Shown: positions 11,601 to 22,899 of the stretch, in pieces
Position numbering within the stretch: the stretch's first letter is position 1
How the letters are laid out: each line of letters starts with the position of its first letter
Source: Otatea glauca
Taxonomy: Eukaryota; Streptophyta; Magnoliopsida; Poales; Poaceae
DNA: 64,000 nucleotides
Reading direction: 5' to 3'
Assembly: GCA_036346275.1 (NCBI GenBank)
Contig: CM070711.1
Coordinates: 49,477,435-49,541,434, forward strand
Made by a program: the position numbers and the translations under genes
The notes under the pieces: generated by a model
Databases searched by the model: none
The model's input: only the letters and a program-made list of their open reading frames with translations
What the model was told of the DNA's origin: nothing

Positions 11601-13223
11601 CACAGTAATTATTAGTTGTGTTAATCGAAGGATAATCAAACCAAGGTAGTTTGTAAATATTTATAGTGTTAATAGTAATTGTTGGATTAAGATCTTAAGT
11701 GTTGTTTGTAGTATGTTCAGTAATGTAAATTTTTTGTTTCCAGGATACACCAAAGCAGACAATAAAGGATGTTGCATCCGAGGACATAGTTGCCACGGTT
11801 ACACATGAGGTATACTAATCAATATCAACAATTATTATTATTTTTTATATGACTTTTTTTACATGTAAACCTAATGTTAATTATTAATCATGTTGATTGA
11901 AGGATAAACAATCTGAGGCAGTTAGAAAAACAAAAGCTTCAATGAAACAATTTGTTAAAACTGGAGCCATGGGAATTACCGGAACGAGATTGACAAGAGT
12001 GCCTTCCCGTTATGTGTCACCATTCAAGTGCCGCTAAAAGCAAAAAGTTCCAATTGACACTGCCATGAAGGTGCGCGAAGTCATTAGTACGGATGATGAC
12101 TTGAGCAGTCGATTGTTTATATTTTTACTCAATGTTAATCATTGTTTTTTCATCACAAATGTATGATGTTTGTTGTTTGTGTTTGTATCATTCGGTTTGC
12201 AGTCAGGTCATTATGATGTCCTCAGATTTGCATTGTATTGCAAATGGTGAGGAAGTGCGAAAATCATTCAAAGATGGTGAAATGACATAAGACATGTTTG
12301 TTGCTTTTTTCATTGAATGCATAAAAAATGATGATGCTATGCTGAGGCCATCTTGTGCTGGATACAGGATCTACCTCTCGTGGAGTCTGTCGGTATGCAA
12401 ATACTTTGGTTCTAAACTGTTCATTCTAAACAGTTCGCTTAGTAAATTATAATGTTTTTAGGTTTCTCAATTTATATGTTGTGTAATTTTCCCAGAGACT
12501 TATGAATGTTGAAGAATACATTAAACAAAACGAGTACAACAGTGAGCTTGCAGTTCAAATGCTTAGAGATCAAATTGGTCAAACAGATGTGATTGGAGTA
12601 AAGCTTGTGAGTTGTTGGAAAACCTAATTTATTGTAATTATCTTCCATTCGTTCTGATTACCAAAACTTATCGATAATTTTTTCCAGGTTTTTTTCCCTG
12701 TCCTACATAACCAGCATTGGTCGGTGTACTGCATAAATATGGTTCATAGGAGAATTGATCTGCTAGATTCCCTTGACTATAAGCAGCAGTGCACTGACCA
12801 CAAGGATCATCACGCTGATGTTGGTGAGAAAATGATATCTCGACTGCAAGATGTATTCCAAGTTGTCACCGGCGGTAAGTTCCCGAAATTTGCAAATTGG
12901 AGGCGGCCGCTATTTGACACTCCCAAGCAGGTTCTACTCAACGACTGCGCCTTCTTTGCTATGAAGTTCCTTGAGTTGTATGATGGCGAAGTTAGCAAAC
13001 TTCATTGTGCCATTGATCCGGTATGTCATATAGTAATAGTTTTATATATATTGTAGTAATTGTTTATTGCACAAGTAGTAATCATGTGTTAAATCGGCTA
13101 TGTTTTTGTTTGCAGGCTAAGGGTAGCCAATACAGGTCGGAGCTAATGTTCTATATGTTGTTCCACGCTCTTAACATTGTGAAGTCACTCCCGGAGAATT
13201 TAGAGAAGTTTAGACTGGCATAA
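8700..13223 (+). pseudogene. PMD-like plus Ulp1 (C48) protease gene of the MULE
   Basis: An ATG at 8700 opens an acidic first exon ending at a GT donor at 8940. Exon 2 (about 9154-9801) contains LYFLMERTDPDDMVIHIGGG and ITPHAVKCVLGIPFGG, the layout of plant mobile domain/DUF1985-like modules in transposon-borne ULP genes. Small exons follow, several rich in S, D and E. The C-terminal exons carry a Ulp1 cysteine protease domain ending at TAA 13221-13223. Breaks are a TGA at 9310-9312 and a TAA in the exon near 12287. Family members process SUMO-like tags, but transposon-borne copies have no settled function. Introns are inferred from GT/AG sites and loss of frame. Confidence 0.75.
12688..13223 (+). 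CDS. Intact Ulp1 catalytic exons of the ULP-like gene
   Basis: After an AG acceptor, the exon 12688-13020 is fully open and contains NQHWSVYCIN (His at 12715-12717), LLDSLDY (Asp at 12766-12768) and QVLLNDCAFF (Gln at 12928-12930, Cys at 12946-12948). This is the His-Asp-Gln-Cys arrangement of C48/Ulp1 peptidases. A GT donor follows at 13021 and the last exon runs from about 13117 to the stop at 13221-13223. This is the best preserved part of the gene. Breaks lie only upstream. Confidence 0.8.
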
Positions 13224-14266
13224 AGCATGTATTACCAGAAAATTTGTGTCAGGTTGATTAGAACAGAAGGCTACTTTTGTCATGAGCATGTTGAAGATAC
13301 AATGTCAGTAGTATATGAAGACATAATGAAATTATAGTAAATATATGCTGTTAACTTAGTAATCATCCTCTCGTATATTTGTAAAATATTGCGCACTCCG
13401 TCGTTAAGTCGCAACGTTAGTACAGAAGTAAGGATGTGACATTAGTTATAGCTTTTTAGCACAGGATAGTAAACTCATTTTGTTCACATAGTAAGCATTA
13501 CTTGTAAGGACAGTAAAAATGTATACGTGTGTTACAGTGGCGTTTCAAATTTGTTTCAGTTCGATTCTGCAACTACACGTAATATAATTTGCTCGTTGGA
13601 GCAAAAAGATATTCATGAGTTTACTCTCAGGATAAATTAAGATTGTTAGACGAGTCCTAGCAGAATAGTTTTGTCGCGTTCTACGTGATGGTAACAGATT
13701 ATATTATTTGGCAATAAAAAATCGTAGAACTGGAATGGCGAATTCTATGTTTTAATACACATTACTATTTTAAGGCTCTACATTTACTACTATTCTGCAC
13801 CGCCCGTGTTTGCGCACAAAGACAATGCTCTCAGTTACATGGGCTCTAAGGCCGCAGAAGTTTAGTCCCATATCGCCCGCAGAGCTCCATCTTTAGCAGT
13901 TTATATAGCCGGTTTGGGTTGCATCTATCGATACAAGTGATACGTGTGATGTTGGTAAGGGTAGGGCTATGTCTGTGGACCCTGCTGCGTGAAAGTGCTG
14001 GTGGTTTGGACCCGGGCACCTTACCCTTCAACTCTACGATCACTTTTACGCGTGCATATATTTTTTACACGTGTTTTTTTTGTAATGGGTCAGTGAGTGT
14101 ATACACGTTCTATGTGTCGTACATGCTAATAAACGCAGTAGTAAAAAATGCAGGGGTTAAGGACAAGTAATATGACATGCAATTACTAGCAAATCATATC
14201 TATCAATTTACTGTACAACAATCAGATCCAATAGCAGATAGTAACAACAAGTTTAACCATTAGTAA
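13224..14266. other. Spacer between the two convergent MULE genes
   Basis: The first 330 bp are rich in TAGTAA-like words. A GC-richer block at about 13800-14045 holds a possible snRNA-type promoter, listed separately, followed by T-runs near 14060 and 14090. No protein-coding frame is convincing. Confidence 0.6.
13840..13908 (+). promoter_or_regulatory. Possible snRNA-type promoter (USE plus TATA)
   Basis: The word AGTCCCATATCG at 13864-13875 matches the plant upstream sequence element RTCCCACATCG at 10 of 11 positions. A TTATATA box at 13901-13907 lies about 34 bp away centre to centre, the spacing described for Pol II-type plant snRNA genes. GGGCTC just upstream (13841-13846) is a reverse-orientation RGCCCR-like word, as in monocot snRNA promoters. 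Downstream sequence from about 13935 can form a stem between 'aagggtagggc' and 'gcaccttaccctt', but it does not resemble U1-U6, U3 or 7SL as I remember them. Confidence 0.35.
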
Positions 14267-15115
14267 TCAAATATCGTCGCACCAATCAGATCCAATATCA
14301 CTTTCATCTTCTGTTTCATCATTATGAATTTGTATGCATCGTTGAACACTGCTTCGTCGACCCCGGTATCTGCTACTATGTTCCCTTTCTTTTAATTTAC
14401 TACCTGTAACGCTGCTTTTTATCGTTGGACATGATGTTGCATTGTGTCCGGTTTTTAGTCCACATAAGCCGCATGCCCGTGTGCATTTCTTATATTTTGG
14501 TAAAGCTGATTGTATTGGAGCATCGATGGAATGTTTCCTACCTTTTGTCTGAGATACAGGTGGTGCATTTGGATTATTTGGTGTTTCAATACCTGCCTCT
14601 AGTGCTTCTTTGTCATGATTCACATTCGCAATATCCATCGAGATGTTATCAAGTTGTTTTCGAAGCGCCTTCAGTACATCCATTGACCTTTCATACCCTG
14701 CTCATGTTTTACTACCTGCCTTGACAACACCCATTGCCTCTGTTAGTAGTAAAGAATGCCGATACATCTCAGTGGTGCCGTCGGGACCAAACTGCACGAG
14801 GTCATGCCTATCGTAAGGCACCTGAACCCTTGCTTCCCTGGTATACCTTCGTAGGACATACCTATCTGGAATTTTTTCGATTTGGAGGTGACTGAAAGCT
14901 CTGATTATATGCGGGCAAAAAAGACCTATAGTAATTGTACAAGAGGGAAAAAGTTATATATTTCATTAGGAAAATAGTAATAGTAATATTACAACATAGT
15001 AATTATAATGGTATTTTGGTAGTAAGTCAGTTGGCTCGGAGAATAAATTATAATTACGAGTGTGTTCCTATTGTCGACATTCACAACTGTACTCCCCAAA
15101 AGATTCGTCTGCTAC

Positions 15116-15652
15116 TGTGGAATATAAGAACCCGGGTACCCTCATGACAAGCCCAAGAGGGAGGCCCAGAAGATACTCCCCGCGTCAGGCCCATTGCAGC
15201 GCGCAAGGGGACATATCCTAAAAGAAGTTGAACTTATATTTAGATATGATAGACACGGTTGTAATCCGAGTCGTTAATAGGGTAGATAAAGATGTAAACT
15301 CTATCCTATTAATCGACTAGAATCTTGTAACCGATCGGAATCTCCAAACCGATCAGACTCAGTAGTCGCCCCACCCCGCTATATAAGGGAGAGGCGGGCA
15401 ACAACATAGGGATCCGATGATCCAAGCATAGAGCGATCAAGCCATAGAGCATAGCACACCTTATATCGCCTGAGCATATTGCGCTTTGAGCAATCTTAGA
15501 TCCAAGAGATCGCATAATCCCAAAGCACACAGGACTAGGGTATTATCTCCTCGCGAGAGCTCGAACTGTCTAAACCCCTTGTCTTGTGTGACCTTCGAGT
15601 TTGAGATCTAGCGCCTACCCCATAAATTTATTGCCGACTACAAAAGTCGACA
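15116..15652 (+). repeat. 5' LTR of the nested non-autonomous element
   Basis: It is 537 bp, starting TG and ending CA, and nearly identical to 17501-18036 apart from small indels and substitutions, so the insertion is fairly young. A TATA box lies at 15379-15388. Confidence 0.95.
15379..15388 (+). promoter_or_regulatory. LTR TATA box (CTATATAAGG)
   Basis: This canonical TATA word follows a C-rich stretch in the LTR. The same word is present in the 3' LTR near 17761-17770. It is the presumed core promoter of the element. Confidence 0.7.
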
Positions 15653-15653
15653 G

Positions 15654-15672
15654 TTGGCGCGCCAGGTAGGGG
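15654..15672 (+). other. Primer binding site of the nested element
   Basis: TTGGCGCGCCAGGTAGGGG lies one base after the 5' LTR, where a tRNA primer would pair. The tRNA species was not determined. Confidence 0.65.
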
Positions 15673-16309
15673 AAGCGCTATAACTTTTCCCACAGACTCG
15701 ATGGCAGCAATCGGTGGATTTGTCGCCACCTTCGTCTCGGCCAGCCTTCCGCCGGAAACTGGACTTCGCCGCAGATGAGCGCGGAGAGCTTGTGCATGCG
15801 GTCCAAAACCGATCCGATCCGTAAAGATCGAGCCAACCCATCTCGGGTATGTCACTTTGACTTGGCCGGCAAACCAGTCAGCGTCGCGAGGAATTGCTGC
15901 GATCTTCGTGACATCTTCGCGATATAAGAGCAGAAGACCGATCTCCAACGCCAACAAGAAGAACAGGAAGCTGCGGGGGAAGATCGTCTTCGTAAGGGTA
16001 AGGAGGTGCAGGTGCGATCGCTTCGATCTCGCGGCCGCAATGTCCGTGAGGACCTCCTGCAATCCAGGTTGTGAGATCAAGCCATTTCTCGCACGCCAAT
16101 GCAGAACGTCGTCGCCTCCAAGACGCTTCTCGACAAAGTGGACCTGATGATTGCATCGGATAGCCCGGCGGCCCCGATCGTGGCCCAGATCAAGGCCATA
16201 GTGACGGCGGCCGCAATTTAGCAAAATCAGGAAAATCCGGTAGGTGAAGCGCACTTGCGCTCCCACGAGCTCACGCCCTTCGAGCCTACTTTCGCGCGCT
16301 TCCACGCGC

Positions 16310-16612
16310 CACGCCACGCTTCGGCGGCCACGAGCCACGCTGCGCCGAGCGCCACCTTTCGGACGGCCAGAGCCTACGCTGCGCCGAAGCGCCACCTTCC
16401 GCGCGCCACGAGCCACGCTGCGCCCGGCGCCACCTTCGCACGGCCACGAGCCACGCTGCGCCGGCGCCACCGGCGGCGACGACGAGCCACGCGCCTCTTC
16501 GCGCGACGACCACGAGCCTACGCTGCGTCGGCGCCACCTTCGCGGCCACAAGCCACGCTGCGCCCGGCGCCGCCTACGGCTCATCTACAAGCCTACGCTG
16601 CGCCCGAGCAAA
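16310..16612 (+). repeat. ~39 bp GC-rich tandem repeat in the nested element
   Basis: About eight units built on 'gagccacgctgcgcc' recur roughly every 35-40 bp between 16332 and 16610. Frames on both strands stay open across it and encode Arg/Pro/Ala/His-rich repeats. I read these as repeat artefacts inside a degenerate gag region. Confidence 0.85.
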
Positions 16613-17500
16613 GATGGCATGATCGTCGGAACATATGAAGCATAAAGCGGCTAAGTCGCTTTTACTCAATTATGTCATTATAAATAAAATTGTTGACTTT
16701 CTCGACTTGCTACTTAGTTGACCCACAACTAAGCAGTAAGTCGGGGGCTACACCTAATAGTGTGCGCATGCGCACATCTTTTTTGAGTTGTATTTTTCTT
16801 CTTTTGCTTAACGATTGCGAGTGAATCCGAGTGCGATAACTCCAAATTGTGAAGCTCTGACCCCATGAACGGCGAACTTTAGTCACCCAAAACACGTGCC
16901 TGGGAAAAAGAGCTATGAACCGACTCCCAACGCTCGGGGGCTAGACTAGTCGGGCAGAGTGCTTAAACAAAAAGAGTCAAACCACTCGGATGAATTCAAA
17001 ATCAATAAGGAAAAAGAGTAGAAAACTCTAAAATTATATATACACCAGTCGGACATCACATCCGAGTGAATTGTTTTTACATTGCCTAAGTTCTGCATAT
17101 ACATGATTTCAGGGCTACTAAATTTAGATACGACGTGTGTGAGCTAGCGCTTCAGCGATTTACATCAAGAACCAATGACGAATGAATTTAAAGGAGCGGC
17201 TGAATTTTGCCTTGAGCGGGAAAAGCATTTTGACTTCGCATATCATTTGGGATACAGTATGTCCCAAGATGAGCCGACTGCCAGAATTCCAATAATGGGG
17301 CTAGGAACCACTCGGAAAGTTTAACGCATGGAGCTCTATTGAGTCCTTCACGATCTCTTTGCCTACAACAGGCACTCGGTGTAAAAGGAAAACTAGTCGG
17401 AAGTCGCATCAAGAATCTGGAAGCACTCGGCGTGAAGCATGACTCAGTTGGGCTGCAACCAGGATGGCGACAACTCGATCGCAAAGGACTCGGGGGCTAC

Positions 17501-18036
17501 TGTGCAATATAAGAACCCGGGTACCCTCATGACAAGCCCAAGAGGAGGCCGGAAGATACTCCCGCGTCGGGCCCATTGCCGTGCGCAAGGGACATATCCT
17601 AAAGGAAGTTGAACTTTTATTTAGATATGATAGATACGGTTGTAATCCGAGTCGATAATAGGGTAGATAAAGATGTAAACTCTATCCTATTAACTGACTA
17701 GAATCTTGTAACCGATCAGAATCTCCAAACCGATCAGGACTCATAAGCCGCCCCACCCCGCTATATAAGGGAGAGGCGGGCAACAACATAGGGATCCGAT
17801 GATCCAAGCATAGAGCGATCAAGCCATAGAGCATAGCACACCTCATATCGCCCAGAGCATATTGCGCTTTGAGCAATCTTAGATCCAAGAGATCTGCATA
17901 ATCCCAGCACACAGGACTAAGGTATTATCTCCTCCGCGAGAGCCTGAACCTGTCTAAACCTCTTGTCTTGTGTGACCTTCGAGTTTGAGATCTAGCGCCT
18001 ACCCCATAAATTGATTGCCGACTACAAAAGTCGACA
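17501..18036 (+). repeat. 3' LTR of the nested non-autonomous element
   Basis: It is 536 bp, follows the purine tract 'actcgggggctac', and ends CGACA directly before the target duplication GCTAC. Confidence 0.95.
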
Positions 18037-20175
18037 GCTACCAGCTTAAATTCGTGCTGAGACCATGAAAACAATTTCGTTTGCTTCGCATGTATGACGA
18101 GATAATGAGAATGATTTTCAGTACTGCTTCTTATGCGGAATGCTGTACTCTTCAAGTAATTTTCTTTATATTCTTTGAACAACGCAGGTGTGTACAACTT
18201 GCTCAGCTGTTCTTCAAATTGGTACAGTGTTGCCCTAACCGGTTGGTTCTGAATTTTCAGGAATAAGCAATCATTAGTAGAAGGTTTTTTAAATGAACAA
18301 TACAAATGATTGAAAAATAGTAGAGTATCTAACCAATGAGCCGTACGTCTCCTTGGCTTCTGCGTGCTTTCTTGACTGTAAAACCCTTTGCATTTGTCTT
18401 GCGAATCGGTGCAGTGCAGTTTTATCATCCACGAAGTATCATTTGACCATCTTATTCATACTCTCACTTCTCTGTGTCGATGTCATCCTGCCGCAGTATA
18501 TTTCTTTGAAGTATGCTGATATCCAACTTCTACGAAGGCCATACAACCTTCTAATACAGTTAACTTCTTCAAGCCCATATTCTAACACCATATCTTCCCA
18601 TGCTTTTTCGAATTCAGTAGGTGTCAGTGGATGATTTATTACCGATACTAAATGTTCTTTTAATCCATTGTGTTGCATGTATAGTTTGTTCAAAATATCT
18701 TTGTATTTTTTCAAGACATGCCATCTGCAGAGCCTGTGTTTAGTGCCGTTGAATACGAGAGGTATCGCAGCTGCCATTGCTGGGTCTTGATCTGTTATTA
18801 TTATATTTATAAGATATGTTGTATTTTGTGAAACGACTGGAAGTAAATATCAATAAGTTGAGGAGAACATTACCAGTAAGGATGCAAATTGGATCCTTCC
18901 CTTCCATACAAGTTTTGAATGTCCTGAATAGCCATTCAAATGATTCGGTTTTCTCATCTCATAGTACTGCAATGCCGAAGACGGTGTTCTGCAGATGATG
19001 ATTGGATCCAATAAGCATCGTGAGAGGCATGTTGCATACATTGGTCTTGTATGTTGTGTCGAATGTGATAACATCCCCAAAATCAGCATATTCAGCACGA
19101 CAGCTCGCATGGCTCCAGAAGATGTTTTTCACTAAATTGTTTTCGTCAACTTGTATGTCGTAGTAGAATTTTTCGTTCTGAGCACAACACTCATTGAAAA
19201 AAGCAATAAGTTTGTTAATATCATCGCTCCTGTCAGAACGCGCGTTACATGCTTTCTTGTGGGATCAAAATAAATTAGTTGTAAGCGTAATAATTTTTTT
19301 GATAGTAATATATATATTTGTTAGTAGTAAAATATCAAAGAATATATAGCCCAAACCTGTTTTGAATGTCTCGATCAGTGAACGGTATGTTTCGTCGATT
19401 TCCATGAATGTCTGATAGCATGTTCATCATCGCTTCATGAGGTACATTGCTTTTTTGCATGGTGTCGACAAGCTCCATTAAAGAAGGATCAAAATTTTTG
19501 TGCGCATGCATGAAAGCTACTATCGACGGTGATCTGCATAGGAGATGGTTGTGTTCTTGTATAACCCGTTCTATCCTAACTGATCTGTCACTTAATTTCT
19601 TCTTGATCTTTATAAAGGCCCTGCAACCTGTTCTCTTAGAGTTCTTGTTTCGTTTGCGTTCTTTAGTCGGGTTGTAGTAAAGATGTTTTCCTTCGTTCAC
19701 ACAGCACAGTTCTCTTACTGTTTTTTTCGTTCTGTTTTTTCTCACCCCGAAACCAGTGTGACGTGCGTAACAGCAGTAGAAATCGTATGTTTCCTTCTCA
19801 TTACCAAATCGTTGGCCTAGTTGCAGAACCATATACTCAGGTACTTCTGGACCCTTTCATAGTAATATTCTTTAGAGCATATAAAAAATAGAATTAAGAA
19901 TACTGTACTATTTTCTTAGTTCATGATTTACTTACGTGAGTGTATGTCTTCTTGTTTGCTGGAGTTCCCATCTCGGATGTACATATTGACGTCGGCGGTT
20001 GTATTTTCGTCGTGTGTAGTTGAGGATCCCGTATAGCTGAATGCATTTCCGCTATAGGTACAGCATGAAACTCTTCAGGTGTGTGATGCGGCGAAGATGC
20101 TGCCGAGTCTTGCTCTTCACTGAAGTGAGTATTATTCATCGAATGGTAAAAAGAACAGGTTGTTTTCTTCTTCAC

Positions 20176-21214
20176 TGCGAAACGAATACGGTAATTTGTG
20201 TTGTATTGGTATAAATAAGGTGATTACCATTTATTGTTTGTGGAAGCTTAGGAGTCCATTCGTAGTTGATTAAGCAAGTCATGTATTACTATCTGTAACA
20301 GATCAGGTAATACGTTACAACTGATTACTTCCACATGGACATCCATAGTTACCTTCTACTCATAGTAATTCAAAAAGTTTGAGATAGTAAGTTATAACAA
20401 ATTACTTCTGAGCGAACATCATTACAGATGAAGAAACTAATCTACTATTTTACTACCGATTCTGATCTATTTCACTAATGCATACAAATTACTTCTGAGC
20501 GAACATCATTTTACTAGTAAAGTCAAATGAATTGAGATCTTGTATTTTATGCGCCAACATAGGTGTCAGTAATAGTATCCAGCAATTTATAGTAAACCAA
20601 AGTATATTCATGGCATTACGGACGTATAACTCTATACATAAAGAATCATAAAAAATATAATATGGTAACTTTATTACGTACAGAACCATAACAAATATTA
20701 TATGCCATTCCTATCGTCCGTTTTTTACTAGCTATTGATTATACTGTTGATTTTTGTTTTTTACTTCTCAACATGTAAGATACTACTATATGTAGCACGG
20801 CATTACAGACGAAGAAACTAATCTACTATTTTACTACCGATTCTGATCTATTTCACTAATGCATACCATGTAATTTTGCTACCGATTTAAAACTAATTTT
20901 ACTACGGACTACAAACTAATCTACTACTATTACACAATAATAAATGTTATAAGAAAAAACGATATTTGTATCATGTAACTAATCATAAAACCAATTACTA
21001 TCGTCATCACGATATTATACACGTACAAGCAATCGTGCTAATTACTATCTATTCCGTGTCAATTAACTACCGAATGCACACGTGTTATCGTCCATCAACT
21101 CAAACCACGAATCTGGATTGTTTTTTCTCGTTTGTCTCGCGTTTTGGACCGATATGTAGTAATGGGCCGTCGATACTTACGGCAGCTCGTTCTAACGGCG
21201 CGACGCGGCGCTTA
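20176..21214. other. Right arm of the MULE with short direct repeats
   Basis: This is non-coding sequence upstream of the transposase gene. The stretch around 'tttactaccgattctgatct' occurs near 20447 and 20828, and 'acaaattacttctgagcgaa' near 20398 and 20485. TTACTA-like words are frequent, mirroring TAGTAA on the left arm. Confidence 0.7.
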
Positions 21215-21270
21215 CGACTAGCGCGTAGAATAACTAGTTCTACGCGCTGGCGTAGAATAGCACAACCGTG

Positions 21271-21273
<3 letters not shown>
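21215..21273 (-). repeat. Right terminal inverted repeat of the MULE
   Basis: The reverse complement begins ACACACGGTTG and then matches the left end through 'gcgcgtagaactagttatt'. An internal palindrome 'tagaataactagttcta' is present. Confidence 0.65.

Positions 21274-21282
<9 letters not shown>

Positions 21283-21326
<44 letters not shown>
21283..21326. repeat. (TAA)n microsatellite
   Basis: About 15 perfect TAA units lie directly outside the right end of the MULE. Confidence 0.95.
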
Positions 21327-22360
21327 CGTCTCTATTATTATTTGTGCTCTTAGTTATAAACGCATTTTGTTAAATTATAGATTGGATTTTCCTCGTGGCT
21401 GCGATTCGTTATGGCGTACCATTCATGAAGCATTGGGCAGGATAGTCGCCGTACGTGGTGTGTGTCGGCGACTCTGACTCGTGTCACGCATGGCCATACA
21501 CTTGACGGCTCTTTTCTCTCTCTCAGGATTGAGACCATGGTCGACGGAGGCTAGCCGTGTGTGTATGTGGCAGCATCTCACGAAAATGGTGTAGTACGTT
21601 TCGGAACGCTACATCACCGTGAGAGTCGATCCATCTGTGCCTTGGTGGCCTGTATCCATGGTAGTACTCTTGTACTGTACGTCCTGACTTTCCACACACT
21701 CCATGTTCGTTAATCTTGATTAATGTTCTAGATAGTTAGCTATAACTATGTTATAACTGTACTATAGCTTTTTTTTACTCTAAACGTGAAACTATGAGCC
21801 AATGTTTCGCTATATTAACTACAAACGCTATAGCTAGTATTAGCTTACGGGCTGGAAATAGCTCCGCTATTCTATATAGGTACGCACGGACAAAAATATT
21901 GGGTCCATTTTAAAATCCAATATTACTAGAAGTTCTTATAAACCTAAACTATGAGAAAACTTAGTAAAAGATATCATCTCGCTATTTTTCAACAATTCAT
22001 CATTCATACTTCTTAGTGATTAAGTACATGTTGTTAAGAACATTATGGTATAGTTATCAGTTATGGTTTTTATATATAGTAGCATGTTGTTGATTCTGGA
22101 TTTGACTCACATTCTTATTATAAAAATATTGATACCATTTAAAGTACCACGGTTTTATGATTTATTTAGAGGTGATTTATATTATATAAATATTTATTTT
22201 TTTAAAAAATATTAATACTAAACATACAACAAAGGATAGCTTCCACGATAGCTGTGGTAGCTTTTTTGGGCCTTTGCCGTGATTCACTAAAATCATGATT
22301 TAAGACCTTGTTCTTGAATTAATTAGATGCTCTATGCATGTATGGATGATGACTTTGATC
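21327..22360. other. Unassigned AT-rich region
   Basis: No reading frame resembles a gene. There are short inverted words around 'ctatagc' and 'gctatag' near 21765-21835, but no clear element ends. Confidence 0.5.
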
Positions 22361-22899
22361 TATACCCCTTTATAATGCACTTAAGCATTCTTTTCTACGT
22401 CCACCCTAAATAATGCATCCCACTAGAGATGGCCTAACCTTCATGCACCCAGCGAGACGTCCCCAGAAACTTGCCTCCATCAAAATTAACCTCTCAGATC
22501 TTTCCTCAGCTTTACTCACCCACATTCGATGGCCATTGTTCAATGTGTCTAACTCATCTCTGTGGCGCACAACAGATCTCCCCCCACCTCCAGCATCATC
22601 TCAAGGAAAAGGAAACAAATATCCTGGAATCTATACCCATTTATAATGCACCTAAGCATTCTTTTCTACGTCCACCCCAAATAATGCACCCACTAGAGAT
22701 GGCCCAACCTTCATGCACCCAGCGAAACGTCCTCAGAAACTTGCCTCCATCAAAATTAACCTCTCAGATCTTTCCTCAGCTTTACTCACTCACATCCGAT
22801 GGCCATTGTTTAATGTGTCTAACTCATCCCTATGGCCTACAACAGATCTCCCCCACCTCCAGCATCATCTCAAGGAAAAGGAAACAAATATCCTGGAAT
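22361..22899 (+). repeat. Tandem duplication, unit ~271 bp
   Basis: The unit starting 'tatacccctttataatgca' (22361-22631) is repeated at 22632-22899 with few changes and the same order of words, including 'catcaaaattaacctctcag' and 'cagcatcatctcaaggaaaa'. Open frames across it repeat the same peptide and match nothing I know. Confidence 0.95.

Larger units (their letters stand above)
15116..18036 (+). mobile_element. 2.9 kb non-autonomous LTR retrotransposon nested in the MULE
   Basis: Two LTRs (TGTGG/TGTGC...CGACA) enclose 1.85 kb. The perfect 5 bp GCTAC flanks both sides (15111-15115 and 18037-18041). The internal region has a primer-binding-like TTGGCGCGCCAGGTAGGGG, a short gag-like start (MAAIGGFVATFVSASLPP near 15701) that soon meets a stop, a GC-rich tandem repeat, and a polypurine tract ACTCGGGGGCTA before the 3' LTR. 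No protease, RT or integrase is present. The style fits large-derivative elements mobilised by a Ty3/gypsy partner. Confidence 0.93.
14267..20175 (-). pseudogene. FAR1-type MULE transposase, split by an LTR element
   Basis: Read from 20175 leftwards: a short acidic N-terminal exon. Then a FAR1 DNA-binding domain (19832-19335) with YDFYCCYARHTGFGVRKNRT and a later QEHNHLL. Then the MULE core with FGDVITFDTTYKTN (first catalytic Asp, about 19080), ITDQDPAMAAA (second Asp, about 18790) and FEKAWEDM (likely Glu, about 18610). Then a SWIM-like CECRQ interrupted at the insertion point. Then a tail with IEKIPDRYVLRRYTREARVQ (about 14850) and a zinc knuckle CGLCGLKTGHNATSCP (about 14460), ending at 14267. 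The LTR element at 15116-18036 sits inside the SWIM-coding exon. At least two stops lie in the tail. Introns with GT/AG ends separate the exons. Confidence 0.85.
7497..21273. mobile_element. Large ULP-carrying FAR1-type Mutator-like element
   Basis: The left end ('gcgtgtagaatagttattct') and the reverse complement of the right end ('gcgcgtagaactagttattc') match. Outside them both ends read ACACAC. The element has two convergent genes: a PMD-like plus Ulp1 protease gene on + from the left, and a FAR1-type MULE transposase on - from the right. The two-gene convergent layout recalls mudrA/mudrB of MuDR, and MULEs carrying Ulp1-like genes (Kaonashi type) are known. Flanks are (TA)n on both sides, so a 9 bp target duplication cannot be proved. 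A 2.9 kb LTR element is nested at 15116-18036. Both genes have stops, so the copy is not autonomous. Confidence 0.8.

Noticed and set aside
13920..14050. Known snRNA, snoRNA or telomerase RNA downstream of the USE-like promoter
   Set aside because: The sequence does not match U1-U6, U3 or 7SL as I remember them, and there is no telomere template. Only the promoter-like pattern is reported.
15628..16584. 318-codon minus frame
   Set aside because: It runs antisense through the LTR, primer site and GC-rich repeat of the non-autonomous element. There is no family resemblance.
17925..18428. 167-codon minus frame as a single gene
   Set aside because: It fuses a real FAR1-transposase exon with LTR sequence at the insertion boundary 18036/18037. 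Only the part from 18037 up is transposase.
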